Assembly: GCA_023443285.1 (NCBI GenBank)
Contig: JAEZVB010000043.1
Span: forward strand, 1 to 57,275
DNA length: 57,275 nucleotides
Direction of reading: 5' to 3'
Origin: Bacillota bacterium
Lineage (GTDB): Bacteria; Bacillota; Negativicutes; Sporomusales; Sporomusaceae
A program made the position numbers and the translations under genes. Positions 1 to 8,883 of this stretch are shown one piece after another; the first letter of the stretch is position 1; every line of letters begins with the position of its first letter. A model generated the notes under the pieces. That model was not told the DNA's origin and did not search any database. It saw only the letters and a program-made list of their open reading frames with translations.

Positions 1-72
1 ATGCCTCACACCTGCTTTGCTTAATATTTCTTATATCTATTTTACCATTTTTCTTCCTTATAAGCATGAAAA

Positions 73-101
73 ATCCGCTAAAACTCATCGCTTTAGCGGA
101 T
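73..101 (-). terminator. Hairpin with U-run on the minus strand
   Basis: A 10-bp perfect stem (73-82 with 92-101) has a 9-nt loop. Read on the minus strand it is followed by five T residues, so it looks like an intrinsic terminator for leftward transcription. No minus-strand gene lies between it and the plus-strand aldolase, so it may serve antisense read-through or a gene to the left in a bidirectional way. Confidence 0.45.
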
Positions 102-199
102 CAAGGGGCTAGTTTTCACACAGCCTCTGGGAACTATCATTTCCCCAAGACTTCTGTTAATAAAGACTGCAGTTGCTATAAAGGTGTTATATTCTGATG

Positions 200-230
200 T
201 TGACTGTTATACATGAGATAGTAGTATCAT
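200..230 (+). promoter_or_regulatory. Possible promoter of the threonine aldolase gene
   Basis: TTGACT at 200-205 is followed by TAGTAT at 222 (16-bp spacer) or TATCAT at 225 (19-bp spacer). Neither pair is ideal, but this is the best sigma-A-like match in the 280 bases before ltaE. The remainder of 102-273 shows no gene. Confidence 0.3.
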
Positions 231-273
231 AAGCCATGACATAAATTTACAACGCTGCTTTATCCAGGACTAA

Positions 274-305
274 GATTCAGATGAGGTTAAAACCCCATCT
301 GAATC
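274..305 (+). repeat. Covarying hairpin element, copy A
   Basis: An imperfect inverted repeat with outer arms ATTCAG / CTGAAT, 18 nt between the arms and an AAAAC loop strand. A second copy with the same outer arms, same internal length and compensating changes in the inner stem lies at 17381-17412. It ends 35 nt before the ltaE start and has no U-run, so it is not an obvious terminator. Its role is unknown: a leader hairpin or a small dispersed repeat. Confidence 0.55.
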
Positions 306-340
306 AAGTTTCATTTATAAGATCAAAAGGAGTGAATAGG

Positions 341-1372
341 TTGCGAACTATTGATTTGCGCAGTGATACAGTGACGCTGCCAACCCCTGAAATGCGTAAG
401 GCTATGTATCAGGCTGAAGTGGGAGATGATGTGTTTGGTGAAGATCCAACAATACGCGAGCTGGAAGAGCTAGGAGCTCAACTTACGGGAAAAGAAGCCG
501 GTTTATTTGTAACCAGTGGTACAATGGGAAATCAGGTAGCTGTTATGGCTCATACGGAAAAAGGTAACGAAGTCATTTGTGAAGCAGAAGCACACATGTA
601 TTATTATGAAGTAGGCGGATTGGCTTGCCTTTCTGGTATTCAGCCGAGGCTGGTAACGGGTTTGCGTGGGATTATGACTCAGGAGAAGATAAAAGATGCT
701 ATAAGACCCAAAGATAATTATCTGCCCAAGACAGCATTAATTTGTTTGGAGAATACACACAATCGCGCCGGCGGAACCTATTATTCTACTGTGGATTTAG
801 CAGAAATAAAAAAGGTGGCTGATTCTTTTGGTATTCCGATTCATATGGACGGAGCAAGAATTTTTAACGCGGCGGTAGCACAAAACCTTAGTGTAAATTG
901 CTTGACTCAGTATGCTGATTCGGTAATGTTTTGTCTGTCTAAAGGGCTATGTGCACCAGTTGGTTCATTACTTGTTGGTTCTCAGCCTTTTATCGATCAC
1001 TGCCGTCATTATCGCAAAATGGTAGGTGGTGGTATGCGGCAAGGCGGGATCATTGCTGCTGCTGGTATTGTTGCTCTGAAAACCATGGGAGAACGACTGG
1101 CTGAAGATCACAGCAACGCCCGGCTATTAGGGGAAGCTATAAGCGATATGGGGTTAGTCGTTGATTTGGCAAGCGTTATGACTAATATTGTTATTGTGGA
1201 TGTATCTGCATCTAAAAGAAATGCAGCCCAGATTGCGGCGGAATTGGCCGCATTGGGGGTAAAAGCAAGTGTATTTGGTGAGCATTTGATCCGATTCGTC
1301 ACTCACTATGGAATTAGCAGAGAGGATATTACTTATACAATTACTATGTTGGCTAAAGTATTAAAAGGGTAG
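341..1372 (+). CDS. ltaE: Low-specificity L-threonine aldolase
   Basis: A 343-residue PLP enzyme of the beta-eliminating lyase/aspartate aminotransferase fold that splits L-threonine or allo-threonine into glycine and acetaldehyde. The family signature is clear from the N-terminus (IDLRSDTVTLPTPEMRKAM), through the GDDVFGEDPT loop, to the HMDGARIFNA segment and the LSKGLCAPVGS segment that carries the PLP lysine. I chose the TTG at 341: it follows an AAAGGAGTG site by 6 nt and matches the family N-terminus. The frame stays open to an ATG at 281, but that would add 20 residues encoded inside a hairpin. It is monocistronic, with a strong terminator after it. A glycine-producing role fits one-carbon metabolism (inference). 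Confidence 0.93.
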   Translation: MRTIDLRSDTVTLPTPEMRKAMYQAEVGDDVFGEDPTIRELEELGAQLTGKEAGLFVTSGTMGNQVAVMAHTEKGNEVICEAEAHMYYYEVGGLACLSGIQPRLVTGLRGIMTQEKIKDAIRPKDNYLPKTALICLENTHNRAGGTYYSTVDLAEIKKVADSFGIPIHMDGARIFNAAVAQNLSVNCLTQYADSVMFCLSKGLCAPVGSLLVGSQPFIDHCRHYRKMVGGGMRQGGIIAAAGIVALKTMGERLAEDHSNARLLGEAISDMGLVVDLASVMTNIVIVDVSASKRNAAQIAAELAALGVKASVFGEHLIRFVTHYGISREDITYTITMLAKVLKG

Positions 1373-1407
1373 CCTAGTGTTTCAAAAAAATGGTAATAGG
1401 GAAAGCG

Positions 1408-1447
1408 AAATGCACTGGAGTTTGTCATGGCGAACTCCAGTGCATTT
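1408..1447 (+). terminator. Intrinsic terminator after ltaE
   Basis: A 15-bp perfect stem (1408-1422 with 1433-1447) with a 10-nt loop, whose 3' arm runs into a T stretch. It ends the aldolase transcript. The 3' flank to 1592 is AT-rich and shows no gene. Confidence 0.9.
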
Positions 1448-1592
1448 TTTATTGCATACCTCTGACGTCAACAGATGTATTGTGTTAGTAAAGGAGAATA
1501 TCAACTTTTTAGTTCAGACAATTTTTCTGATATAATTTGAGATATATACTTATGAATTTAGTAAACTAATCGTAAAGTCAATTAAATGGGGG

Positions 1593-2339
1593 GTGAAGCT
1601 AATTAATGCATTTGAGCAAAGACAGTATGTGTTGGAAATAGCTCTTAATCGGAGTCGAATAACATCATTTGATAACTATCCTTTTTCTATACCTGCTATA
1701 GCAAAACTAAATGAAATTGAGTTGCATCCCAATGTCACCTTTTTTGTCGGGGAAAATGGAGCAGGTAAATCCACTTTAATTGAGGCTGTAGCGATAGCGT
1801 TTGGTCTTAATCCGGAAGGCGGTTCTAAAAATTTTACCTTTTCAACCGAAGATTCACATTCCGAACTGCATGAATATATGATTCTGAGGAAAGGAATCCA
1901 AAGGCCAAAAGATGCTTATTTTTTACGGGCTGAGAGTTTTTATAATGTAGCGACAAATATTGAAGACTTAGGAGTCGGAGATATATATGGAGAACAGTCT
2001 TTGCATAATCAATCTCATGGAGAATCCTTTATGTCATTATTTCTAAATAGATTTTTAGGGAAAGGATTTTACATCCTTGATGAACCAGAAGCTGCATTGT
2101 CTCCCATGAGACAACTCAGTTTAATCAGTCGTATTCATCAATTAGTCTCAAAGAATTCACAATTCATTATAGCTACACATTCACCAATTCTTTTATCCTA
2201 TCCCCATTCGTACATATATAACATTGATGATAACGGGATAAACCGTGTCGCATATGAAGATACCGAGCATTTTGCTATATCTAAATATTTTTTTAACAAT
2301 TATAAAAAAATGCTTGATGAGCTTATGAAATTAGATTAG
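1593..2339 (+). CDS. Stand-alone AAA ATPase (ABC/RecF-like nucleotide-binding protein)
   Basis: A 248-residue soluble ATPase resembling the short stand-alone 'AAA family ATPase' group with ABC-type heads. Visible motifs: Walker A GENGAGKST near residue 55, a signature-like QSHGES, Walker B FYILDEPEAALSP near 160, and the switch histidine in FIIATHSPILL near 195. There are no membrane segments and no nuclease domain, so it is not a transporter or a complete RecF. The first start, GTG at 1593, directly abuts a GGGGGG run, which is poor spacing; a GTG at 1629 is an alternative. It stands alone, with no partner gene to suggest a toxin-antitoxin or defence role. Function is unknown beyond ATP binding. 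Confidence 0.8.
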   Translation: MKLINAFEQRQYVLEIALNRSRITSFDNYPFSIPAIAKLNEIELHPNVTFFVGENGAGKSTLIEAVAIAFGLNPEGGSKNFTFSTEDSHSELHEYMILRKGIQRPKDAYFLRAESFYNVATNIEDLGVGDIYGEQSLHNQSHGESFMSLFLNRFLGKGFYILDEPEAALSPMRQLSLISRIHQLVSKNSQFIIATHSPILLSYPHSYIYNIDDNGINRVAYEDTEHFAISKYFFNNYKKMLDELMKLD

Positions 2340-2373
2340 TGATAATTATTGCAAAAAGCTTATTGGACATAGG

Positions 2374-2410
2374 AAAGAACCCGAAGTTCATAAAGAACTC
2401 AGGTTCTTAT
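2374..2410. terminator. Weak bidirectional terminator between convergent genes
   Basis: Arms AAGAACC (from about 2375) and GGTTCTT (to about 2409), with an inner AGTTC/GAACT helix, lie between the ATPase and the oxidoreductase, which end towards each other. The T-rich flank is modest, so confidence is limited. Confidence 0.45.
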
Positions 2411-2421
2411 TCTATATATTC

Positions 2422-3861
2422 TTATAAACTAAACAGCTCGGGGCGCTTAGCTCTTTCCACTAATGCAGAACTAGACGGGTTTCGTTCCAGTATTTCTTCT
2501 GGTGCAAGTCCAAGTTCTTTGGCGATTAAAGCGCGTACGCGTGGGCCGCAAAAAGCGCCTTGACAGGAGCCAAAGCCGGCGCGGGTACGGCGTGCTACGG
2601 CATCTACTGAACGAAGGGGAATGCCGCGGTGGAGGCTGTCGACAATTTCTGCTTCGGTTACCTGCTCACAGCGACAAAGCAAATGTTCTGTTGGGTCTGC
2701 TACATCAATTGAGCCGGAAAAGGTGGCGGCCTTTTTTTGGATAATTGGTGGACGCTGTGGCCTAAAATTAGGATTAATCGTTAGGGTGAGGCCTGCTTGC
2801 CGAAGGATAGTGATTACTTCTAAGGCAATGGCCGGTGATGAGGTCAGACCGGGCGAGTCAATGCCAACAAGGTTGATAAAACGTTTTACTTTACTTTCTT
2901 CGATAATCCAATCTTCCTGATTGGATATGGGACGGTTGCCGGCAAAGGAACGCAGCGCCCGCCGCATGTTAAAGCCGGGAACGGATTTTCGGGCAGTTTC
3001 CGTGATGTATTCCAAGGTTTTGGCATCAGTTCCGACATCATCTTTATCGCCAATTTCTTCGGCATTGGGGCCGATCATCAGATTGCCGTGATAGGTGGTC
3101 GTGACCAGGATTCCTTTACCCAGCTTGCTGGGAACCTGGAAAATGACTGAGTTTACTAAATAGTTTTGGTCTTTATCCAGTACGACATATTGCCCCCGGC
3201 GCGGCGAAAGCTGATACTGGGTCAGTCCTACCATTCCGGCAATTTTATCACTATAAATGCCTGCGGAATTGATTACAAACCGGGTGGTAATAGGAGCTTG
3301 ACTGGTGTGAATAAGGAAGAATTCGTTTGCTTGTTCAATGGATACGACCTCGTGATTTAGTTTTAGCTCTACACCGTTTTGTACTGCGTTTTCTGCTAAC
3401 GCAATGACAAATTCATAGGGTGAAGTAACGCCGGCGTTTTCGCAATATAAGGCTCCGGCAATATTTTCACTCAAATGGGGCTCCTTTTGACGGGTTTGTT
3501 CGGCTGTCAATATTGCTAAGCCGCTAACGCCGTTCTTCACTCCTTGTTCATAGAGTTCTTGCAGTTTGGGCAATTCCTCATTGGTAAACGCCAGAACCAG
3601 AGAGCCCGTCTTGCGATAGCCAAAATGCAGCTCACTATCGAGCTGCGCATACATCTGATTGCCTTTTACACAAAGCTCAGCTTTGCGTGTGCCAGGGTGA
3701 TCCGAATAGCCGCCATGCACGATGCCGCTGTTGGCTTTGGAGCAGCCGCAGCCTACATCATCCTTGCGTTCCAGTACGCAAACACGCACCTGGTATTTGG
3801 CAAGCTCTCTGGCAATATTCATTCCTACGACTCCGGCGCCAATAATACAGACATCATACAT
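2422..3861 (-). CDS. GlpA-like FAD-dependent oxidoreductase with BFD-type [2Fe-2S] domain
   Basis: A 479-residue protein. The N-terminal Rossmann motif GAGVVGMNIARELAKY and the DAO-type body resemble anaerobic glycerol-3-phosphate dehydrogenase subunit A and L-2-hydroxyglutarate oxidase. The C-terminus (about 400-455) is a BFD-like domain with four cysteines in C-x-C (CRCEQ) and C-x4-C (CQGAFC) spacing, expected to bind a [2Fe-2S] cluster. It probably oxidises a 2-hydroxy acid or glycerol-3-phosphate and passes electrons to a partner. No GlpB/GlpC partner lies nearby, so the substrate is open. The start is supported by a GGAGG site 7 nt upstream. Confidence 0.85.
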   Translation of the reverse strand: MYDVCIIGAGVVGMNIARELAKYQVRVCVLERKDDVGCGCSKANSGIVHGGYSDHPGTRKAELCVKGNQMYAQLDSELHFGYRKTGSLVLAFTNEELPKLQELYEQGVKNGVSGLAILTAEQTRQKEPHLSENIAGALYCENAGVTSPYEFVIALAENAVQNGVELKLNHEVVSIEQANEFFLIHTSQAPITTRFVINSAGIYSDKIAGMVGLTQYQLSPRRGQYVVLDKDQNYLVNSVIFQVPSKLGKGILVTTTYHGNLMIGPNAEEIGDKDDVGTDAKTLEYITETARKSVPGFNMRRALRSFAGNRPISNQEDWIIEESKVKRFINLVGIDSPGLTSSPAIALEVITILRQAGLTLTINPNFRPQRPPIIQKKAATFSGSIDVADPTEHLLCRCEQVTEAEIVDSLHRGIPLRSVDAVARRTRAGFGSCQGAFCGPRVRALIAKELGLAPEEILERNPSSSALVERAKRPELFSL

Positions 3862-3949
3862 AGTAGTACCTCCTGTGTTAAAAAGAAAATAATTATTAAT
3901 TAATAGATACTGTGTATATGTCTGGTATTCCTGCTTGTTTCTTCGATTG

Positions 3950-4723
3950 TTACTTAATTTGAAATTCTATCAAGTCATGTTTACTAAAAAAACCATTCTT
4001 TTCGAGTGTCTTCCTTGAAGCAAGGTTGTCTGCCGCACAACCACAGATAGGAATCAAACTGTTGTCTAAACAATATCCTTTTAAATGTGCGACAATTTTA
4101 GTAGCAAATCCTTTTTTTCGAAAAGCTGATTTTACCCACATGCCTATATCATAAATATTTCTATTATCAATGACTTTTATTAAAAATCCACAACCGATTA
4201 AATTGCTATCACGACAGTACATTAAAATATTACCGTTTTTGACCATTGTAAATAACTCGTCTTCCGATTCATAAAGCTCGTCTGTTTGCTGCAGTAATAA
4301 GGGAATATCGCTGTCGATTGCTTTTTTTATATCAAAATCATTTATTACATCTACGCTTGTCGGTGTATAATCCCTGAATAACGTACCTATGACCTTATAT
4401 GACACCGCGTATTTTAGACAACATTTAAGCAATATGGAATCAAAAGATTTGCAGTACACTGTTTCAAAATTAAACTCAATAGTGATTTTGGCAAAGAGCG
4501 ACTGGCAGTCTTTAATACAGCTATTTATAAGGTAATACTCTACCAGTTGGTTCTGAGGGGAGATAATAAAATATCCCACTGCTTCTTCCTGTTCAATAAT
4601 ATAATAGTCGGCTGTTTTAACTATTAGCTCCAGAAATAATTCCTGGGCTTCATAAATAGCAGTAAAATACTGTTCTCGGAGTGTTTCAATTTCGCAGTAG
4701 CTTACCTTCCTGAAACGAACCAT
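3950..4723 (-). CDS. Tandem GNAT-type N-acetyltransferase
   Basis: A 257-residue protein. The C-terminal half (about 125-257) is a recognisable GNAT domain with the acetyl-CoA-binding segment IGMWVKSAFRKKGFATKIV and the later N-x-x-S-x-x-x-L-E-K-N-GF segment typical of the fold's end. The N-terminal half looks like a degenerate second GNAT domain without a clear pyrophosphate-binding loop. The acceptor substrate cannot be read. It lies 11 nt downstream of the phzF-like gene and is probably cotranscribed with it. Confidence 0.8.
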   Translation of the reverse strand: MVRFRKVSYCEIETLREQYFTAIYEAQELFLELIVKTADYYIIEQEEAVGYFIISPQNQLVEYYLINSCIKDCQSLFAKITIEFNFETVYCKSFDSILLKCCLKYAVSYKVIGTLFRDYTPTSVDVINDFDIKKAIDSDIPLLLQQTDELYESEDELFTMVKNGNILMYCRDSNLIGCGFLIKVIDNRNIYDIGMWVKSAFRKKGFATKIVAHLKGYCLDNSLIPICGCAADNLASRKTLEKNGFFSKHDLIEFQIK

Positions 4724-4734
4724 GTTTGCACTTC

Positions 4735-5604
4735 CTATAATTCAATTTCGACTATAGAGGAAAGCAATGCTTTTCCGCCAACTTTGACTGTAACAATTTC
4801 TTTGTTTTTAACTGACAAAGATACCACTATTTCTGACGGTTTTTCCATTGAGTAACCTTGCTCAAAGACAAGGTTTTTTGCTTGCTCACAGTCGATTTTG
4901 CCATGCTGATACAGGTAACAGGCCAAGGCGCCGTTTGATGTGCCGGTAGCTGACTCTTCGGGGATTTCATATAGGGGGGCGAAGTTTCTACAGTGGGCGG
5001 TTGAATGGTTGAGCGATTCTAAAGTGAAGAGATGATAGCCGACAACATTATATTTTTTGCTGATTTGGGCAATCTCTTTTAAATCCGGTTGGATAGCATT
5101 CAGAATGTTAATGCTTTTAATCGGAACCATTATATCGTTTATCCCTGTGGATACGATCTGGACTGGTAAATCATCTGCTATTTTATCTGTTGTAATATGG
5201 AGGGAATGAGCGATTTCCTGCTTATCGATTGCCTTTCCGAAATTGGGGATAAGCTGGTGCATCATAATAGACAAGTCCTCTTGCACCTCAATAGGTAAAA
5301 CTCCTGCTTTCGTTTCCTGCAAATAGCTGCCAGGTTTTATATGTCCCTGACTTGACAGCAGGAAGAAGGTTGCTATTGTGGCATGACCGCAAAGACTGAT
5401 CTCTTCATTGGGGGTAAAAAACCTGACCTTGAAGTCAGCACAATCTGATTGCAGGACAAACGCAGTCTCACTGAAGCCGAGGATGGCAGCTATTTTTCTC
5501 ATTTTATTTTCAGTTAAAGAATCGGCATTCAGTACCACTCCGGCCGCATTTCCGCCAGAGCCGGATTTTGTGAAAGTATTTAATTTGTAAGCCGTTATCT
5601 CCAT
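4735..5604 (-). CDS. PhzF-family isomerase/epimerase
   Basis: 289 residues with the PhzF (diaminopimelate-epimerase-like) fold. The N-terminal segment KLNTFTKSGSGGNAAGVVLN, the catalytic glutamate in GFSETAFV (E46), the LCGHATIATF motif and the ATGTSNGALACYL segment are all present. Family members catalyse isomerisations such as that of dihydro-hydroxyanthranilate, but here no phenazine genes are present, so the real substrate is unknown. It starts at an ATG behind AGGAGATGGG and is the first gene of a two-gene unit with the GNAT protein. Confidence 0.88.
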   Translation of the reverse strand: MEITAYKLNTFTKSGSGGNAAGVVLNADSLTENKMRKIAAILGFSETAFVLQSDCADFKVRFFTPNEEISLCGHATIATFFLLSSQGHIKPGSYLQETKAGVLPIEVQEDLSIMMHQLIPNFGKAIDKQEIAHSLHITTDKIADDLPVQIVSTGINDIMVPIKSINILNAIQPDLKEIAQISKKYNVVGYHLFTLESLNHSTAHCRNFAPLYEIPEESATGTSNGALACYLYQHGKIDCEQAKNLVFEQGYSMEKPSEIVVSLSVKNKEIVTVKVGGKALLSSIVEIEL

Positions 5605-5928
5605 AGTCCCATCTCCTAATTAATATCATGTTTACACTATTGTGCCAATATTTACAATTGCTCTCTGGTAAATTATAGCTGATTTCAGAGCACTTTGCAC
5701 TTCACTCACGGTAGAGGTCTAGGAAAAATCATCTATTTAGAATACTTTTAATGTGGCCTCGTCAATTTTTTACAATACGCTGCATGAAAGATTTGCTAAG
5801 CTTAAAAAAGGGGGATAAAAGGCTATATGCTGTCACGGGCGCCTTGCGGCACAGTGGATGTACTCTAATTATCCCGGAGCTGCTCAGGACAAATAATTAA
5901 AATGATGGATGAATTTCAGGAGGACAAA
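5605..5928. other. Divergent intergenic region, 324 nt
   Basis: It separates the minus-strand phzF unit from the plus-strand DUF2000 gene. A possible rightward promoter is TTGCTA near 5791 with ATAAAA 16 nt further on. GC-rich, potentially folded sequence follows at about 5830-5890. A 13-codon ORF could start at 5827 but has no convincing ribosome-binding site. I recognise no known RNA here. Confidence 0.35.
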
Positions 5929-6339
5929 ATGGATAAAACGGTGATGATTGTTAATAATGAACTCCCATTGGGGTTAATTGCTAATACGACGGCTGTGTTG
6001 GGAATCAGTTTGGGTCACATGTTTCCCGAAATTGTTGGACCGAATATTGAGGATGCTGACGGGCAAACCCATTTAGGGATTACTAATAAGACAATTCCTA
6101 TCTTAAGCGGGGGGAAAGAGCAAATTAAGGCAATTCGCGATCAGGCGCTTACTAGCCAGGAAACGGAAATAACGGTCATAGATTTCAGTGAAATTGCCCA
6201 AAAGTGCTTGGATTATAGCGATTATATAAGACTTCTTTCCGGGCTGCAGTCTGATGATATATATTATTTGGGGATATGTTTATTCGGCCCGGCAAAAAAG
6301 GTGAATAAATTGTCTGGGAACTTGGGGTTACTACGGTAG
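5929..6339 (+). CDS. DUF2000 family protein
   Basis: A 136-residue soluble protein of the DUF2000 family (peptidyl-tRNA-hydrolase-II-like fold). The sequence begins KTVMIVNNELPLGLIANTTA and has the LGHMFPEIVG segment and a C-terminal YLGICLFGPAKKVNKLSGNL segment usual for the family. The biochemical role is not established. I chose the ATG at 5929, 5 nt after an AGGAGG; an in-frame ATG at 5902 lacks such a site. It is a single gene followed by a bidirectional terminator. Confidence 0.8.
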   Translation: MDKTVMIVNNELPLGLIANTTAVLGISLGHMFPEIVGPNIEDADGQTHLGITNKTIPILSGGKEQIKAIRDQALTSQETEITVIDFSEIAQKCLDYSDYIRLLSGLQSDDIYYLGICLFGPAKKVNKLSGNLGLLR

Positions 6340-6384
6340 TTGGTTTGATAATCACAAAAGTTCGCATTCAGACTAGATGAAGCA

Positions 6385-6424
6385 ATAAAAATCCGAAGTC
6401 TTGAGTGAGACTTCGGATTTTTAT
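6385..6424. terminator. Bidirectional terminator
   Basis: A 14-bp stem (AAAAATCCGAAGTC, 6387-6400, with its complement 6409-6422) has A/T tracts on both sides. It serves the convergent DUF2000 and DMT transporter genes. Confidence 0.88.
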
Positions 6425-6438
6425 TGTAAATGTTTAAT

Positions 6439-7374
6439 TTAATCAAGAACTGGAACTTTAGTGGCTTGAAACTTATCTTTATACACTCCGACAACCCCGA
6501 TAATAACCATAACAGCACCGGCGACTGTCCAAAGTGTAATGGTTTCATCAAGGAACCACCAGCCAAGAAGTAGTGCTAAAACCGGATTAACATAAGCATA
6601 GGTCATGGCAATGTCAAGCGGGAGAAGGCGTAAAGTCAAAATGTAAGACGTGAAAGCCAGTATAGAACCAAAAACAATTAAATAACCCCAGGCAATCCAG
6701 GCGCCCGTAGTTGGGGTGGGACATGGTTCGCCGGTAATAACCGCTAATACCAGAAAACCTGCACTGGCAAACAGGTGCTGATAAGCCGACATGGCCGGGG
6801 CAGCAAGGGTTACGGGCTGCCGCGTTTGATAAACAGAACCGGCTGACCAGCAAATAGAGGCTAAGAGCAGTGCCGCCCCGGCTATCATCGAAGTGGAGTT
6901 GCTGGATAGTAGCGAAGGTGCCATGAGAACACCCACTCCCAAAAAGCCCAGCAAGAGCGAACTTATTAATAAAACAGACGGCAGCCTGCGGCAGATTACC
7001 GCTTCCATAGCAGCAGCCCAGATTGGTGAGGCCGAGACTACCAAAGCGGCAAAGCCGGAGTCGGCGTTTTGCTCGGCTAACATTACAAGCCCATTGCCGC
7101 CTACCCAGAGAGCCAGACCTGTCAAAAAAAGAACTTTGGTTTCGCTTAAAGTCAGTTTAATACGGTTTTTTCCTAGTTTGGCGATAAGCAGCAGGATAAG
7201 CCCTGCTACTACCAGCCGGCTTGCTCCCATGAAAAAAGGAGGAAATCCGCCATTTTCACCTACAGCGATTCTGATAGCTAAATAGGTACTGCTCCAAACA
7301 ATATAAACAACCAGCAGGTGGAACATGCCTGCTGCCTGGGTAGAAGCGTGCAAATTTCGAAGCATTGAAACCAT
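6439..7374 (-). CDS. EamA/DMT-superfamily exporter
   Basis: A 311-residue inner-membrane protein with about ten hydrophobic segments arranged as two EamA repeats. The first begins LLVVYIVWSSTYLAIRIA and the second is marked by the LASICWSAGSVYQTR and FGSILAFTSYILTLRLLPL segments. It resembles YedA/RhaT-type exporters of amino acids or other metabolites; the substrate is unknown. The ATG at 7374 follows AAGGGGGT by about 9 nt and is preferred over an upstream in-frame start at 7431, which would add 19 residues before the first membrane helix. Confidence 0.85.
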   Translation of the reverse strand: MVSMLRNLHASTQAAGMFHLLVVYIVWSSTYLAIRIAVGENGGFPPFFMGASRLVVAGLILLLIAKLGKNRIKLTLSETKVLFLTGLALWVGGNGLVMLAEQNADSGFAALVVSASPIWAAAMEAVICRRLPSVLLISSLLLGFLGVGVLMAPSLLSSNSTSMIAGAALLLASICWSAGSVYQTRQPVTLAAPAMSAYQHLFASAGFLVLAVITGEPCPTPTTGAWIAWGYLIVFGSILAFTSYILTLRLLPLDIAMTYAYVNPVLALLLGWWFLDETITLWTVAGAVMVIIGVVGVYKDKFQATKVPVLD

Positions 7375-7479
7375 TTGGTGTGACCCCCTTACCAGGAATA
7401 CAGAGATAGAACTATTTACTAATAATAGCAAAGTGCAAGTTACATGTAAATGACCAACACCATGTGCTAAATAAATTAA

Positions 7480-7517
7480 ACCCTACTCGAATTCTAAATG
7501 GGGGATTCGGGTAGGGT
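7480..7517 (-). terminator. Terminator after the HD-domain gene
   Basis: A 13-bp stem (7480-7492 with 7505-7517, one G-U pair) is followed on the minus strand by a T-rich stretch. It would end leftward transcription from the HD gene before the DMT gene. Confidence 0.55.
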
Positions 7518-7561
7518 CTATTAACCTAATAACCAATTGGTAGATTATAGGCTAAGGCGGT

Positions 7562-8116
7562 TCAAAGCAATTTTTTTACTAAAAGATATTGTTCTTCAAT
7601 AAGCTCTTTGGCTGGAATAATCAACTTATCCCAATTGGATTCCACCCTATCAATTAGCCAATTTCTTCCCTCATCAAAGCTCATCTTTCGAATATTATAA
7701 ACAAAATATAGCCAATAAGCCGGATTGATAATTTGAGAAATTGCGTCTGCATTTGAAAGACAAACTTCTTCAATTAGCCCATATTGTAGTTGTATCGGGG
7801 TTATATGTTTAAAAATAGAACGCTTGACAATATCGATTTTAGCCTGGGGGTAACCATAGTCAGTTAAAATATTTTGGGCAAGTTCACCGCTAAGTATAGC
7901 GTGATTAGGTAGAGTATTTATATTTTCAACAGCAGATATATCATGAAGGTATGCTGCAAGCTGAATAATCTCTTTATCTCCGCCAATCTTATCAGCCAAT
8001 TTACTGCCATATTCCGCTACTATTTGCAAATGCTGCTCAAAAAATGCTGTTCCAAAAACATTTTCACTTTTTGCACAAGCATCTTTAACATATTTTTGGA
8101 CTTGAAGTTCAATCAC
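7562..8116 (-). CDS. HD-domain phosphohydrolase-like protein
   Basis: A 184-residue protein with the HD superfamily metal-binding pattern: histidine in FFEQHLQIV, the HD pair in AAYLHDIS, a histidine in LPNHAILSGELA, a later histidine in KHITP and an aspartate in NADAIS. HD proteins of this size hydrolyse nucleotides or other phosphoesters, but the substrate cannot be inferred. The GTG at 8116 follows GGGAGG by 8 nt and gives a protein starting MIELQVQKYV. An in-frame ATG at 8140 has its purine-rich site directly abutting it. It is probably in one unit with the nitroreductase upstream. Confidence 0.75.
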   Translation of the reverse strand: MIELQVQKYVKDACAKSENVFGTAFFEQHLQIVAEYGSKLADKIGGDKEIIQLAAYLHDISAVENINTLPNHAILSGELAQNILTDYGYPQAKIDIVKRSIFKHITPIQLQYGLIEEVCLSNADAISQIINPAYWLYFVYNIRKMSFDEGRNWLIDRVESNWDKLIIPAKELIEEQYLLVKKLL

Positions 8117-8165
8117 GTCCAATACCTCCCATTCTCCCAATATGAGGATATTTATGGTAGTTCAT

Positions 8166-8741
8166 TCACTCCAGCCAACGAACTTTCTTAATTAAGTCAG
8201 GGTCTACACGTTTTAGGGGTTGAGGGATAAAGGCAGGATAGCCGAGCGGCGTAACTGCTACCAATTCTTTGTCATCAGGGATTTCCAGTAGCTCACGTAA
8301 GCTCTTTTCATCGCGTAATGGCCCGGTCATCCAGCAGGTTCCTAAGCCCAAAGCGGTAGCCGCTAACAGCATATTTTCCATTGCGGCGCTGGCGCTTTCC
8401 AGATGAGCCTTTTGGTAATTCGAGTCATCCGTTTTGTCAGTTAAAACTACAATGATATGTGGAGCATCCCCAAAGCTAGCAGCAAATTTTAGACGCTCAA
8501 GCTTGGTATCGGCTGGTTCATCCCAATCTTTTGTAAATTCTTCGACTGTTGCTTTAAAGTTATTTCCCAGTATTTTAATTTTGTCTTTGGATACTACGAT
8601 AAATTCCCATTGTTGCAGATTCATACCAGATGGTGCCCAATTAGCGGCATCAAAAATCTTTTCAATATCTTGTCTCTTTACTGCGTCCGGTTTATATCTA
8701 CGAATTGACCGGCGCTGTTTTAGTACCTCAAAAAAATCCAT
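8166..8741 (-). CDS. Nitroreductase-family FMN oxidoreductase
   Basis: 191 residues. The typical nitroreductase start is present (VLKQRRSIRRYKPDAV, the FMN-phosphate-binding arginines), followed by the AANWAPSGMNLQQWEFIVV segment and the GLGTCWMTGP segment near the C-terminal FMN site. It is a homodimeric flavoprotein reducing nitro compounds, quinones or similar acceptors with NAD(P)H. The start has AAAGGAG 9 nt upstream. The divergent HxlR gene makes redox or electrophile control likely (inference from context). Confidence 0.9.
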   Translation of the reverse strand: MDFFEVLKQRRSIRRYKPDAVKRQDIEKIFDAANWAPSGMNLQQWEFIVVSKDKIKILGNNFKATVEEFTKDWDEPADTKLERLKFAASFGDAPHIIVVLTDKTDDSNYQKAHLESASAAMENMLLAATALGLGTCWMTGPLRDEKSLRELLEIPDDKELVAVTPLGYPAFIPQPLKRVDPDLIKKVRWLE

Positions 8742-8805
8742 ATATTAATCATCTCCTTTTTTACATGAAATTGGTTTTATAGTATAATTTTAATAAAATA
8801 ATATC

Positions 8806-8825
8806 GTAATACTGTAATTTATTAC
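8806..8825. promoter_or_regulatory. Candidate HxlR operator
   Basis: An inverted repeat GTAATA-8 bp-TATTAC lies in the 142-bp region between the divergent nitroreductase and hxlR-type genes. HxlR regulators commonly bind dyad sites in such shared regions. The assignment rests on position and symmetry only. Confidence 0.4.
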
Positions 8826-8883
8826 AAGTACGCATTTTTTTATTATATACTACTAAAAAAAGTACTATTGGGAGAGGTTAGCA

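Noticed and set aside
8806..8825. Treating the GTAATA dyad as a terminator
   Set aside because: It is AT-only with no U-run after a GC stem and lies between divergent genes, so an operator is more sensible.
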